From NCBI RefSeq assembly GCF_047344985.1, contig NZ_CP178861.1, forward strand, positions 1,984,001-2,048,000: 64,000 bases of DNA. The letters are read 5' to 3'. This document shows, piece by piece, positions 18,891 through 27,187 of the stretch. Position 1 is the stretch's first letter; each line of letters begins with the position of its first letter. The stretch comes from Bdellovibrio sp047344985 (GTDB lineage: Bacteria; Bdellovibrionota; Bdellovibrionia; Bdellovibrionales; Bdellovibrionaceae). Under the pieces are notes generated by a model. That model saw only the letters and a program-made list of their open reading frames with translations. It was not told the origin of the DNA and did no database searches. The translations under genes and the position numbers were made by a program.

Positions 18891-19461
18891 AGACAGGAAA
18901 CTTTGCTCCCAGTTCTTTCATCAAACGGTCTCGGGCCACTTTCGCCACAATAGAAGCTGCCGAAATCGGAGCCACTCGCAAGTCACCTTTGACGATCGTC
19001 GTTTGTTCAAAACCTTCAAGCCCTGGGATTTTCATGTTGCCGTCGATCAACACGTGACCAGCGGCAACACCCAAGCTTTCAATCGCACGCTTCATCGCTA
19101 GCAACGACGCTTGAAGAATATTGAGTTCATCAATTTCTTCCACCGTTGCATAACCGATTCCCACCTGATGTTCTTTTAAAATAAGTTCGGCCAACTCTTC
19201 ACGACGTTCTTCGGATATCAATTTAGAATCTGTGACAAGATCAGTAAGAGCATCTGATTTAAAAATGACAGCTGCCGCATAGACAGGCCCCGCAAGGCAT
19301 CCACGCCCTACTTCATCAACGCCAATCACAGGTGTCGGTGAAAACTCACGCCAGTCCACTTTAGGATATGCTTCCTTCTTTGCGGATTTTTTCTTAGCTG
19401 GTGCCTTAGATGATTTCGAAGATGCGGATGTCTTAGATGCTGTTTTTTTAGATACTGCCAT
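18769..19461 (-). CDS. rnhB: Ribonuclease HII
   Basis: Cleaves the RNA strand of RNA-DNA hybrids and single ribonucleotides in DNA. The 230 residues include a 32-residue Lys/Ala/Ser-rich basic tail at the N-terminus, not part of the core. The core starts at PVIGVDEVGRGCLAGP with catalytic Asp and Glu, continues with HVLIDGNMKIPG and AKVARDRLMKEL, and ends with YGFETHKGYST. It is part of the rpsP-trmD-rplS operon, 160 bases after rplS and behind a probable terminator. Confidence 0.95.
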   Translation of the reverse strand: MAVSKKTASKTSASSKSSKAPAKKKSAKKEAYPKVDWREFSPTPVIGVDEVGRGCLAGPVYAAAVIFKSDALTDLVTDSKLISEERREELAELILKEHQVGIGYATVEEIDELNILQASLLAMKRAIESLGVAAGHVLIDGNMKIPGLEGFEQTTIVKGDLRVAPISAASIVAKVARDRLMKELGAKFPVYGFETHKGYSTQVHMDSIVAHGPCEVHRKSFAGVKEYVTA

Positions 19462-19552
19462 AGTTCGCAGATATTAGACATAGAGCTGGTCTTTGGTCAC
19501 TGCAGAACTATTTGCGTAACAACTTTAAGAAAAAGAGAAAAGGGAGACGGAC

Positions 19553-19592
19553 AAAAAAGAAAAAGACCTAGAACGTAATGTCCTAGGTCTTT
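19553..19592 (-). terminator. Terminator or attenuator after rplS
   Basis: Stem AAAGACCTAG/CTAGGTCTTT with a T-rich run on the minus strand. Since rnhB and yraN lie beyond it, either read-through or a separate promoter must supply them. Confidence 0.75.
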
Positions 19593-19621
19593 CGAATGTA
19601 AAAACAAACTTGGCTACAGAA

Positions 19622-20002
19622 TTACTCTGCTTTATCAGCAGAAGAAACAAGCTCAGATTCGATCTTAGCTGCTTTACCTTCAAGTGCACGAAGGTAGTAA
19701 AGCTTAGAACGACGTACTTTACCGATAGTCACAACTTCTACTTTATCAAGAGCAGGGCTTGCGAATGGGAAAGTTCTCTCAACGCCAACACCAGCAGAGA
19801 TCTTACGAACTGTGAAAGTTTTTTGAGCGCCAGATCCTTGGATCTTAGTTACGATACCTTTGTAAAGCTGAACGCGTTCTTTCTCACCCTCTTTTACTTT
19901 AACGAATACGTTAACAGTATCACCAGAGCCGAACGCTTGGATGTTTTTGTTAGCAGCTTTAACGCTTACACGACGAACGAGGTTTGTTTCTTTAGTAGCC
20001 AT
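19622..20002 (-). CDS. rplS: 50S ribosomal protein L19
   Basis: 126 residues, the normal length for L19, which sits at the 30S-50S interface. Landmarks are GDTVNVFVKVKEGEKERVQLYKG, GVGVERTFPFASPALDKVEV and KVRRSKLYYLR. The C-terminal 12 residues are acidic and family-variable. It follows the SPOUT methylase gene by 48 bases and is the last ribosomal gene before the hairpin at 19553-19592. Confidence 0.97.
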   Translation of the reverse strand: MATKETNLVRRVSVKAANKNIQAFGSGDTVNVFVKVKEGEKERVQLYKGIVTKIQGSGAQKTFTVRKISAGVGVERTFPFASPALDKVEVVTIGKVRRSKLYYLRALEGKAAKIESELVSSADKAE

Positions 20003-20050
20003 TGCTTAATCCTTGTAGCAGTCAATTATCTCAAAAAGTAAAATAAGGGT

Positions 20051-20632
20051 CTACCATGGACCCATTACGCGGTCAAGACAGATACTTACTGCCGATCTCA
20101 CAGAAAGATGGCGGTAATCATTGGGGGGAGCCCCTCGAATACTCTCAAGAACTCCAGAGCAAGACCCAATCAGTTCCTCTGTCATGCCAAAGCCAGTACC
20201 AAATAGCATAAAAACGGGTTTCTTTTCTACATGCATTTGATTGCGCAGCTCAGCAAATGAGTATTTTTTCTTAGCCCACTCGACTCGCGCCGAAGTTGCA
20301 ATCGTCAGACAGTCCGGAACATTCCAGTCTGCCAGGGCTTTCTCTACACTCTCAGCCGTTTTAACGGGGCCTAGAGCCGTCTTTCTCATGGGATTGAACT
20401 TAGAGCCTTGCCCGGTTCTCCAGTGGTCTAAAACCCGTTCTACAAACATGAGCTGCTCTTGCATGGGATGGATGATGTAATATTTTTCCACCCCATAAAC
20501 CTGAGCCGCCCGGGCAATGTCATGGATATCGAAATTCGTGATATTCGTCGCCACCGTTTTCTGCAAACGATCGCGCACGGGATAATGAACCAGTCCTATA
20601 GCAAGTCGAGGAACATAGGGAGTCTCAGCCAT
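20051..20632 (-). CDS. TrmD-associated SPOUT-type RNA methyltransferase
   Basis: 193 residues. The fold is the SAM-dependent SPOUT class found next to or fused to TrmD in delta-type proteobacteria (Methyltrn_RNA_4). Landmarks are LAIGLVHYPVRDR at the start, TNFDIHDIARAAQVYGVEKYYIIHP, and the knot region VFMLFGTGFGMTEEL with RHLSVRSAVSICLDR. Its start overlaps the trmD stop by 8 bases, so it is made with TrmD. The RNA target is not known from sequence. Confidence 0.85.
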   Translation of the reverse strand: MAETPYVPRLAIGLVHYPVRDRLQKTVATNITNFDIHDIARAAQVYGVEKYYIIHPMQEQLMFVERVLDHWRTGQGSKFNPMRKTALGPVKTAESVEKALADWNVPDCLTIATSARVEWAKKKYSFAELRNQMHVEKKPVFMLFGTGFGMTEELIGSCSGVLESIRGAPPNDYRHLSVRSAVSICLDRVMGPW

Positions 20633-21452
20633 TTAAATCTTCCTCACGCACATCTTCTAAACCCAAAGCTTGTTTTTCTTGGGCCGACATCTGAGAGAAA
20701 AATTCCTTGAGCTCTTTTAACGGAGGCCCTGTCTTTTTCTTCTTCTGTGCGTAATACTTTTCGTTTTCTTTTTTCAAATATTCTTTAAATAAATCCGGAC
20801 GCTTTTTCAAAGTCACCAGAGCCGACACTTTGTGTTTCCACTCTTCAATGAGCTTGTGATTGCCACTCAATAAAACTTCCGGAACTTCTTGATTCAGATA
20901 CTCCCGCGGTCTGGTGAAATTAGGATGCTCTAAAAGCCCCTCTGAAAAACTGTCTTTTTGAGCGGAATCGTCGTGGCCCAATACTCCTGGGATAAATCGC
21001 GCCAGAGCATCAATCACAACAAGGGCGCCCAACTCACCGCCTGACAACACGTAGTCACCGATTGAGAGTTCTTCATCGACATACTCATTGATAATTCGTT
21101 GATCAATTCCGCCGTAACGGCCACAGATAAAAACCAAATGCTCTTCTTTAGAAAGTGCACGAGCTGTTTCATCTGTCAGAGTTTTTCCTTGCGGAGACAG
21201 ATACACAACCTTCGAAGTCTTATGTTGCACTTTCTGAATTGTTTTTTCGAGAGTCTCAGGCAGCATGATCATACCATCGCCGCCGCCAAAAGGACGGTCA
21301 TCGACTGTGCGATGACGATCGGATGCGAATTCACGAGGTGTATGCGCTTTAACGGACAACAGATCACTCTTTAAAGCCTGACCCAAAACACCGTGAGACA
21401 CGGCGGTTTCAATCATCTCAGGAAAAAGAGTGATCACGTCAATCGTTAGCAT
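20625..21452 (-). CDS. trmD: tRNA (guanine-37-N1)-methyltransferase
   Basis: Methylates G37 next to the anticodon to prevent frameshifting. 275 residues: the N-terminal SPOUT domain holds DVITLFPEMIE, FGGGDGMIMLPE, CGRYGGIDQRIINEYVDEE and SIGDYVLSGGELGA, all TrmD signatures. The C-terminal domain is about 35 residues longer than minimal TrmD, with a Lys-rich stretch. The ATG overlaps the rimM stop by one base (TAATG). Confidence 0.97.
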   Translation of the reverse strand: MLTIDVITLFPEMIETAVSHGVLGQALKSDLLSVKAHTPREFASDRHRTVDDRPFGGGDGMIMLPETLEKTIQKVQHKTSKVVYLSPQGKTLTDETARALSKEEHLVFICGRYGGIDQRIINEYVDEELSIGDYVLSGGELGALVVIDALARFIPGVLGHDDSAQKDSFSEGLLEHPNFTRPREYLNQEVPEVLLSGNHKLIEEWKHKVSALVTLKKRPDLFKEYLKKENEKYYAQKKKKTGPPLKELKEFFSQMSAQEKQALGLEDVREEDLNG

Positions 21453-21973
21453 TAAGCGTTCTCGATATCCAAAAGCCCTTCAGGCAAATCCATCACGATA
21501 GATTGATGTTTGAAATCGATTTTCTTGATGAAAGCATCAACGAACGGAATTTCTGCTTTTTTCCCTGCGATATCGACGACCAAAAGATCTTGAACACCGT
21601 TGGAAGAAAAACCCACGATTTCACCCAATACGACTTGTTCAGGATTTTTCAATTTGAAGTTCAAAATTTCAGAAAGATAAATGCCTTCACCTGGTTTAGA
21701 AACAAAGAGGTCGTCATCAACGAAGAACTCCATGTGCTCAACACCTTCAGCAGCCGTGCGATCCGCAATTTCTTTTGCTTTCACGATAAAACCTTTTTTG
21801 AAAGGCTTCGTTCTTTCCACAGAGAAATTATTGATCTCTTCAGAACCTTTAGCTTTTAAGCCAAAGTTTTTCATTTTCTTTGCCCAAGTGATGTCGCCAG
21901 AAAAAATGACAACATAAAGATCCCCTTTGAGACCATGGGCTTCGCGAACTTTTCCAACCAACTTCATTTTCAT
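21452..21973 (-). CDS. rimM: Ribosome maturation factor RimM
   Basis: 173 residues. RimM helps 30S assembly by binding S19. The N-terminal barrel has VGKVREAHGLKGDLYVVIFSG and the C-terminal PRC-barrel has VLGEIVGFSSNGVQDLLVV and AEIPFVDAFI, in the expected order. A second ATG at 21967 has better spacing to the GGAG and may be the true start (171 residues). Confidence 0.93.
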   Translation of the reverse strand: MKMKLVGKVREAHGLKGDLYVVIFSGDITWAKKMKNFGLKAKGSEEINNFSVERTKPFKKGFIVKAKEIADRTAAEGVEHMEFFVDDDLFVSKPGEGIYLSEILNFKLKNPEQVVLGEIVGFSSNGVQDLLVVDIAGKKAEIPFVDAFIKKIDFKHQSIVMDLPEGLLDIENA

Positions 21974-22021
21974 ACTCCAACTAACTCTGCTTCAATTCAG
22001 CACCGAAGACGCCGAAACGAG

Positions 22022-22048
22022 AAAAGGGGTTGTTGTTACAACCCCTTC
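22022..22048 (-). terminator. Hairpin between khpA and rimM
   Basis: A 10-bp stem (AAGGGGTTGT/ACAACCCCTT), read on the minus strand and followed by TTTT within a run of mixed bases. It divides the operon after khpA and could cap expression of rimM-trmD-rplS or serve as a processing site. Confidence 0.6.
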
Positions 22049-22076
22049 CTAGAGAAATAAATCTATTTGCTTAAGC

Positions 22077-22316
22077 TTATTCTACGATATCTAAGTGATA
22101 ACGTTTGTTCAGCTTAGTACCAGCTGCACGGATAATTGTTCTCATAGCCGCAGCAGTTTTACCTTGCTTACCAATCACTTTACCGAGGTCTTCTTTATCA
22201 ACCTTCAAAGCAAGAAGTGTAGTTTGCTGACCAGGGATTTCATCAACTTCGACTTTTTCAGGTTTGTCCACAAGGGACTTTGCCATGAATTCTACGAGGT
22301 CTTTCAAGCTATCCAT
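22077..22316 (-). CDS. khpA: KH-domain RNA-binding protein KhpA
   Basis: 79 residues from the ATG at 22316, which has GGGGG six bases upstream; a TTG 12 bases earlier is the longest frame. A single KH domain with the GxxG loop in LGKVIGKQGKTAAAMRTI. KhpA binds RNA, in several bacteria together with KhpB, and influences cell envelope growth. Its place between rpsP and rimM is conserved in many genomes. Confidence 0.92.
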   Translation of the reverse strand: MDSLKDLVEFMAKSLVDKPEKVEVDEIPGQQTTLLALKVDKEDLGKVIGKQGKTAAAMRTIIRAAGTKLNKRYHLDIVE

Positions 22317-22386
22317 AATTACCCCCAACAGATAGTACTTTACCTACCCGATATTCTATCGAATTCGGGTACGTTGCCAACCACTA

Positions 22387-22635
22387 TTATTTAGCTTGAG
22401 CCAATTTGATAACGTGTTTTACACGGTCTGTAGGCTGAGCACCTTTTTTGATCCACTCTTCAACTTTAGCTAGATCAAGCTCAACTTTTTTGTCGTTACC
22501 CTTTGGAGTTGGGATGTAAGTCCCAAGAATATCAAGGAATTTACCAGTAACGTAACGACGAGAGTCCGCCACAGTGATGCGGTATTTAGGATCATGCTTA
22601 GCGCCCATACGAGCCAAACGAATTACAACTGCCAT
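22387..22635 (-). CDS. rpsP: 30S ribosomal protein S16
   Basis: 82 residues, full-length S16. VVIRLARMGAKHDPKYRI and RYVTGKFLDILGTYIP are the family signatures, and KVEEWIKKGAQPTDRV follows. GAGG lies eight bases before the ATG. Second gene of the operon, 69 bases after ffh. Confidence 0.97.
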   Translation of the reverse strand: MAVVIRLARMGAKHDPKYRITVADSRRYVTGKFLDILGTYIPTPKGNDKKVELDLAKVEEWIKKGAQPTDRVKHVIKLAQAK

Positions 22636-22704
22636 TTATTCAACCTCATGTATCAAAAACAGTAAGACCAAGTGTGTACTGTGTTCACAATTAAATATCA
22701 AGCT

Positions 22705-24036
22705 TTAAAATGGGAACTTCATCCCACCTCGACCCATTCCCATTTTCATGAGCCCGCCCATCATCTTTTTCGCATCCTCAAACTGCTTTACCAGCTTGTT
22801 CACGTCCTGAACTTGAGTCCCGCTACCTTTTGCGATTCTCTGACGACGCGACGCATTTAAGACCTTGTGATTGTGGCGTTCTTCATAAGTCATAGAACGG
22901 ATGATGGCTTCAATCTTTTTCATTTCAGCATCCGGAGGGGTCATATTCTTAAGCTGTTTGCTCAGCTCCCCCATGCCCGGTAAAAATTTCAAGATACTCT
23001 CAAAGCCGCCCATTTTTTTGAGCTGCTGAATCTGAGTCAGGAAATCTTCCAAAGTGAATTCGTTCTTCATGATCTTTTTTGCAGAATCACGAGCCGATTT
23101 TTCGTCGATCACTTCTTGAGCTTTTTCCACCAAAGAAAGAACGTCACCCATATCGAGGATACGTCCTGCCAAACGGTCTGGATGAAACACTTCAAGAGCA
23201 GAAACTTTTTCACCGACGCCGAGGAACTTAATAGGAATTCCCGTCACTTCACGAATAGACAAAGCCGCGCCACCGCGTGCATCCCCGTCTACCTTCGTTA
23301 GAATCAGACCCGTCAGAGTCAAACGCTTATGGAAACCCTCTGCGACATTCACGGATTGCTGACCGAGCATCGCATCGGCAACAAGCAGAATTTCTTGCGG
23401 AGTCCAGATGTCTCTTAGACGGCCGAGCTCTCCCATCAATTCTTCATCAATTTGCAAACGGCCTGCGGTATCGACGATCACAACATCAACCAGGTTGTCC
23501 TTCGCCCATTGCTTAGATTTTTCCAAGATCTCTTCAGGCTTCATTCCTACTTCTGTTGGGAAGGTAGGAATGTTGTTTTGACGACCTAATGTTTGCAACT
23601 GATCAATCGCCGCTGGACGATAGATATCGGCAGGAACAAGTCCCGGTTTTTTTCCTAGTTTTTGACGAATATAAAGGGCCAATTTCGCAGCGGACGTTGT
23701 TTTACCCGCCCCTTGCAGACCGACTAAGAAAAGCACGCTAGGGTTTTCACGCACGTTGATATCAACGGCTCCGCCACCCAAAACGTTTACGAGTTCATCG
23801 TGAACGATCTTAACGAACATTTGGCCTGGATTGACGTTTTGAAGAACGTCAGCCCCAAGGGCTTTGGCTTTTACTTTATCAATAAATGTCTTAACGACTT
23901 TGAAGTTCACATCGGCTTCAAGAAGACTTAAGCGGATTTCTTTGATGACGTCTTCAACATTGGCTTCCGTGATCTTGCTTTGCCCACGGACCTTTTTAAG
24001 ACTCGCCATGATCTTGTCAGATAAATTCTCAAACAT
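22705..24036 (-). CDS. ffh: Signal recognition particle protein Ffh
   Basis: GTPase that binds signal sequences of nascent proteins and, with 4.5S RNA and FtsY, sends them to the membrane. 443 residues: helical N domain (1-85), G domain with GLQGAGKTTSAAKLA (G1), DTAGRLQID (G3) and TKVDGDARGG (G4), then the Met-rich M domain from about 320 ending in MMGGLMKMGMGRGGMKFPF. First gene of the minus-strand operon. Its upstream region holds a 9-bp inverted repeat at 24101-24142. Confidence 0.97.
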   Translation of the reverse strand: MFENLSDKIMASLKKVRGQSKITEANVEDVIKEIRLSLLEADVNFKVVKTFIDKVKAKALGADVLQNVNPGQMFVKIVHDELVNVLGGGAVDINVRENPSVLFLVGLQGAGKTTSAAKLALYIRQKLGKKPGLVPADIYRPAAIDQLQTLGRQNNIPTFPTEVGMKPEEILEKSKQWAKDNLVDVVIVDTAGRLQIDEELMGELGRLRDIWTPQEILLVADAMLGQQSVNVAEGFHKRLTLTGLILTKVDGDARGGAALSIREVTGIPIKFLGVGEKVSALEVFHPDRLAGRILDMGDVLSLVEKAQEVIDEKSARDSAKKIMKNEFTLEDFLTQIQQLKKMGGFESILKFLPGMGELSKQLKNMTPPDAEMKKIEAIIRSMTYEERHNHKVLNASRRQRIAKGSGTQVQDVNKLVKQFEDAKKMMGGLMKMGMGRGGMKFPF

Positions 24037-24100
24037 GTGAAACTCCCGAAGGAAGTCTATTTAACTCATTGGGATCAGAATGACAAAGAAGCCTGCGACT

Positions 24101-24142
24101 CGCTGCATCCATAATCTCCCTGTAGAGTTTATAGATGCAGCG
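24101..24142. repeat. Inverted repeat in the ffh/small-gene divergent region
   Basis: CGCTGCATC (24101-24109) and GATGCAGCG (24134-24142) are perfect reverse complements, with a further ATAA/TTAT pair inside. It sits 65 bases upstream of ffh and 60 bases upstream of the small secreted gene, so it could be an operator or a hairpin in an untranslated leader. Confidence 0.5.
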
Positions 24143-24202
24143 CATTGAGTAGATCAATCGGACATCTTTATGGATATGAGAGACGCAAAAAGGGGCAATA
24201 CT

Positions 24203-24484
24203 ATGAAAAAAATCATTCTTGTATCTGTATTGGCAGGAACTTCAGCACAAGCTCAACTTGTGACTTCAAATTCTGCGGCGTTGGAAGGTTTAAAAGATGC
24301 ACGCAAACAACTTGAAGTGCGCACTGAGAATCAAATCCTAGAAAAACTGGAAGCGGCTCGCCTTGAAGACGAAAGAAATCGTCGTCAAAAATTCGAATCA
24401 TTGAATTTCAGCGTTGTTAACGACGGCACACAAAACCAAAACACAAGTACGGCTGTTCAACAACCAGCGACTGTTACTTACTAG
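24203..24484 (+). CDS. Small secreted protein of unknown function
   Basis: 93 residues from the ATG at 24203, which has AAAAGGGG eight bases upstream; a longer frame starting at 24170 lacks a good site. A signal peptide (MKKIILVSVLAGTSAQA) is followed by a helical, charged middle (about 25-65) and a polar Gln/Thr-rich tail. No family recognised. Convergent with the following metallo-beta-lactamase gene. Confidence 0.6.
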   Translation: MKKIILVSVLAGTSAQAQLVTSNSAALEGLKDARKQLEVRTENQILEKLEAARLEDERNRRQKFESLNFSVVNDGTQNQNTSTAVQQPATVTY

Positions 24485-24507
24485 TTATCTTGAAGCCCCT
24501 CCGAAGG

Positions 24508-24550
24508 ACGGATTTACTCTTCGCTGAGATTACGTAAGTCCGTGCCTTTT
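24508..24550. terminator. Probable terminator of the small secreted gene
   Basis: A 9-bp stem (ACGGATTTA/TAAGTCCGT, one G-U pair) followed by CCTTTT, ending at the stop of the convergent gene. Confidence 0.45.
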
Positions 24551-25412
24551 AGAGCTTCATCAAATCCACAAAAGCTGCCACAGCTTTAGCATCGTGACTC
24601 GGAACAATTAAAAGCTCTGGATACTTTTTATGAAGAGCTTGAAGTTCTTTGATGCGCTCTAAAACTTCATCTGAGTTTGTATCCGCAAATTTTCTTGAAA
24701 GCCAAAACTTCGGAAGTCCATTATTCAGAGCTTCTGAGTTCCACACAGTGTCTCCGACAAGAAACGCACGTTTTTTATTGCTGATGTTGATGAAAAGTCC
24801 TACCGAGCCTGGCGTATGCCCTGGCATTCCTACTAACACAAGACTTCCGTCACCGAAAATGTCGCGACTTTTTGAGTAGCCCTCGTACTCTTTGCGTTCA
24901 AGTTCATATGTTTTCCACGGAGTTTTATCTGAAAACAGTGAGGGAAACACCGCGGGAGAAGCGCCTTTGATTTTTGTGAATTCCAACTCTTGAGGAAGTA
25001 TTTCGACGGGCACTTCGGGCATATCCGCAAGTCCGCTGACGTGATCATAATGCACGTGCGATACGATAATGCGCTCTGGTTTGATGTTCAGATTTTTAAG
25101 CTGATCAACAGCCGTCTCTTCTTGTTCAAAACGAGTCGCAAGTCGCGCCCACCAAGGCATGTCTTGCACTTGAGTCTTCGCTGTTTTTCCTAAGCCAGTA
25201 TCAAATAAAAAATTTCCTTTGGGATGCTCGATCAAAAATGCCGGATGCACCATGGGAAATTTCTTAAACCAGGAGCCACCTTGAATGGTCGATCCTTCAA
25301 GAGGTGACGCCGTTCCGGTGTAAAGAACTGTCACCTTTATCTTTTCGTTTTGAGACCATGTCGGAAGACTGACGACAATTCCGCCTAGGAAAATTAGCAA
25401 AAATCTTTTCAT
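24549..25412 (-). CDS. Secreted metallo-beta-lactamase-fold hydrolase
   Basis: 287 residues with a signal peptide ending near residue 20. The zinc-site motif HVHYDHVSG (HxHxDH), the second ligand region GMPGHTPGSVGLF and the Asp in FLVGDTVWNSE are all present, with a late His in IVPSHDAK. The arrangement resembles the lactonase-type (AHL lactonase-like) branch of the superfamily, but the substrate cannot be read from the sequence. Export to the periplasm suggests it acts on an outside or prey-derived compound. Confidence 0.8.
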   Translation of the reverse strand: MKRFLLIFLGGIVVSLPTWSQNEKIKVTVLYTGTASPLEGSTIQGGSWFKKFPMVHPAFLIEHPKGNFLFDTGLGKTAKTQVQDMPWWARLATRFEQEETAVDQLKNLNIKPERIIVSHVHYDHVSGLADMPEVPVEILPQELEFTKIKGASPAVFPSLFSDKTPWKTYELERKEYEGYSKSRDIFGDGSLVLVGMPGHTPGSVGLFINISNKKRAFLVGDTVWNSEALNNGLPKFWLSRKFADTNSDEVLERIKELQALHKKYPELLIVPSHDAKAVAAFVDLMKL

Positions 25413-25454
25413 AATTTCTCCTGTGGAACAACTGACGTCTTTGCGACAACCATT

Positions 25455-26228
25455 TTACCAGCGCTGGAAAGAACCTTTTTTAAGACTCCAATGCGCAGCC
25501 AAATAAAAGAAAACAAAACCGATCAATGAAATCACAGCGGCCGTCCAGACATTGACGTCGCTGACTCCCAAGATGCCGTAGCGAAGACCGTTAATAAGAT
25601 ATAATAACGGATTGGCCTTTGAAACCATCTGCCAGAATGGATGAAGATGTTCGATAGATAAGAACACTCCGCCTAAATAAGTTAGAGGCAATAAAATGAA
25701 CGCCGAGAATGCCGATAACTGATCGAAGGTCGTTGCCCAAAAGGCAATGCTGATACCGATCATTCCGAAAATCAATCCCGCAACGATTAAGAAAAACAAT
25801 GTGATCATGGGGTGCGCGATGGCGAGCCACTCCCCTTGTTGATAAAGCATAAAAGCTGAACCTACAATGTAAGTGATCAAAGCGACGATAGAGCCGCGAA
25901 CTAGGGATCCGAGACTCATGGCCCAGATGATTTCCCGATCTGTTATGGGTGCCACGCGAAGATCTTCCAAGTCGCCAGAGAATTTTGAAGACACGATAGA
26001 TGACGAAGAGTTTTGAAAAGAGTTATTGATAAGCCCCATCATCATAAGACCTGGAATCAAGAACGCCAAATAGCTTACACCTTGATGAGCCGCCATCTGT
26101 TCACCCAACGACACACCAAAAATCAAAAGATAAAGGAACGAAGACACAAAGGGAGTAATCACCGTTTGCACGATGACTTTTAAAAAACGCGCGATTTCTC
26201 GGTGAAAGATAGTTACGAATCCAGTCAT
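25455..26228 (-). CDS. ABC-2 type transporter permease (YadH-like)
   Basis: 257 residues with six predicted membrane segments. The N-terminal ITPFVSSFLYLLIFG and the middle GLINNSFQNSSSSIVSSKFSGDLEDLRVAPIT are typical of ABC-2 exporters of the YadH/daunorubicin-resistance group, and the length equals YadH. Its start overlaps the ATPase stop by 4 bases. It probably exports a hydrophobic or envelope compound; the substrate is unknown. Confidence 0.85.
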   Translation of the reverse strand: MTGFVTIFHREIARFLKVIVQTVITPFVSSFLYLLIFGVSLGEQMAAHQGVSYLAFLIPGLMMMGLINNSFQNSSSSIVSSKFSGDLEDLRVAPITDREIIWAMSLGSLVRGSIVALITYIVGSAFMLYQQGEWLAIAHPMITLFFLIVAGLIFGMIGISIAFWATTFDQLSAFSAFILLPLTYLGGVFLSIEHLHPFWQMVSKANPLLYLINGLRYGILGVSDVNVWTAAVISLIGFVFFYLAAHWSLKKGSFQRW

Positions 26229-27145
26229 AGAGGCGCCTGCACTTCTTTCTTTTGGCTGACAAGTTTTAAGAAGGCGTCTTCAAGATCCCCTTCCTCAATT
26301 TGTATGTCGCGAATAAGTTCTGTCGGAATTCCCACTTCGCTAATAACTTCGCCTAAAGGTTTGTTTTGCGGAACAACGAAGAGATATTCCTTCCCCACGA
26401 CATCCACTAAGTACGATGACGCTACTGAGAAGTTTTCTGTCAGAATCATGCGGATTTTTTTATGCGTGTACTGACGAATGATTTCTTTTGTATTTCCCAA
26501 ACACACCAGTGCACCGAGGTTGATAATCCCCACACGGTCACAAAGTTGCTCCGCTTCCTCCAAGTAGTGCGTCGTCAGAAGAATTGACATGCCTTCATTG
26601 CGAAGCTCTTGAACGAACTTCCAAAGATCTTCACGCAGACGAATGTCCACACCTGCTGTCGGCTCATCAAGAAGCAGGAGCTTTGGATTGTGAACCAAGG
26701 CTTTGGCAATCATCAGACGACGCTTCATTCCACCGGAAAGTTGTTTTACTTTTTTGTTACGGTGTTCGTACAAAGCAAGTTTATGTAAAAGAAAATGAAT
26801 ACGCTCCGTATTTTTACGAAGCCCGTAGTAGCCCGAGTGAAATTCCAAAATTTCTTCCACATCAAAAAAACCAGAGTTGATCACTTCTTGATGAACCACG
26901 CCGATTTGTCTTTTTGTGAACATCGGATCTTTGGTGACGTCCACGCCAAAAACTTTCACTGTTCCTGACGTGGGTTCCTCCAAGGTTGTGATCGCAGAAA
27001 TAATTGTCGTCTTCCCTGCACCATTCGGCCCTAAAAGGCCGAAGATCTCTCCGCCTTTTACGTCGAAGGTCACACCTTTTACAGCTTCTACTGTGCTATC
27101 CTTGTATCTTTTTTTAAGGTCGAGGATTTCTAATGGAAGAATCAT
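26225..27145 (-). CDS. ABC transporter ATP-binding protein (YadG-like)
   Basis: 306 residues. Walker A GPNGAGKTT (about residue 40), signature LSGGMKRRL (about 140), Walker B LLLLDEPTAGVD (about 160) and the H-loop TTHYLEEAE are complete. The C-terminal 80 residues form the extra domain of this subgroup. Paired with the permease through a 4-base overlap. Confidence 0.93.
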   Translation of the reverse strand: MILPLEILDLKKRYKDSTVEAVKGVTFDVKGGEIFGLLGPNGAGKTTIISAITTLEEPTSGTVKVFGVDVTKDPMFTKRQIGVVHQEVINSGFFDVEEILEFHSGYYGLRKNTERIHFLLHKLALYEHRNKKVKQLSGGMKRRLMIAKALVHNPKLLLLDEPTAGVDIRLREDLWKFVQELRNEGMSILLTTHYLEEAEQLCDRVGIINLGALVCLGNTKEIIRQYTHKKIRMILTENFSVASSYLVDVVGKEYLFVVPQNKPLGEVISEVGIPTELIRDIQIEEGDLEDAFLKLVSQKKEVQAPL

Positions 27146-27146
27146 A

Positions 27147-27186
27147 CTACTCCAGTTCCGGCAGCTGAGCCGCCTGCACTCTGTGC
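27147..27186 (+). repeat. Short dispersed repeat, copy 2
   Basis: Second copy of the 40-base element described at 13057-13096, here filling the gap between the ABC ATPase start and the prfC stop. Confidence 0.4.
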
Positions 27187-27187
27187 A

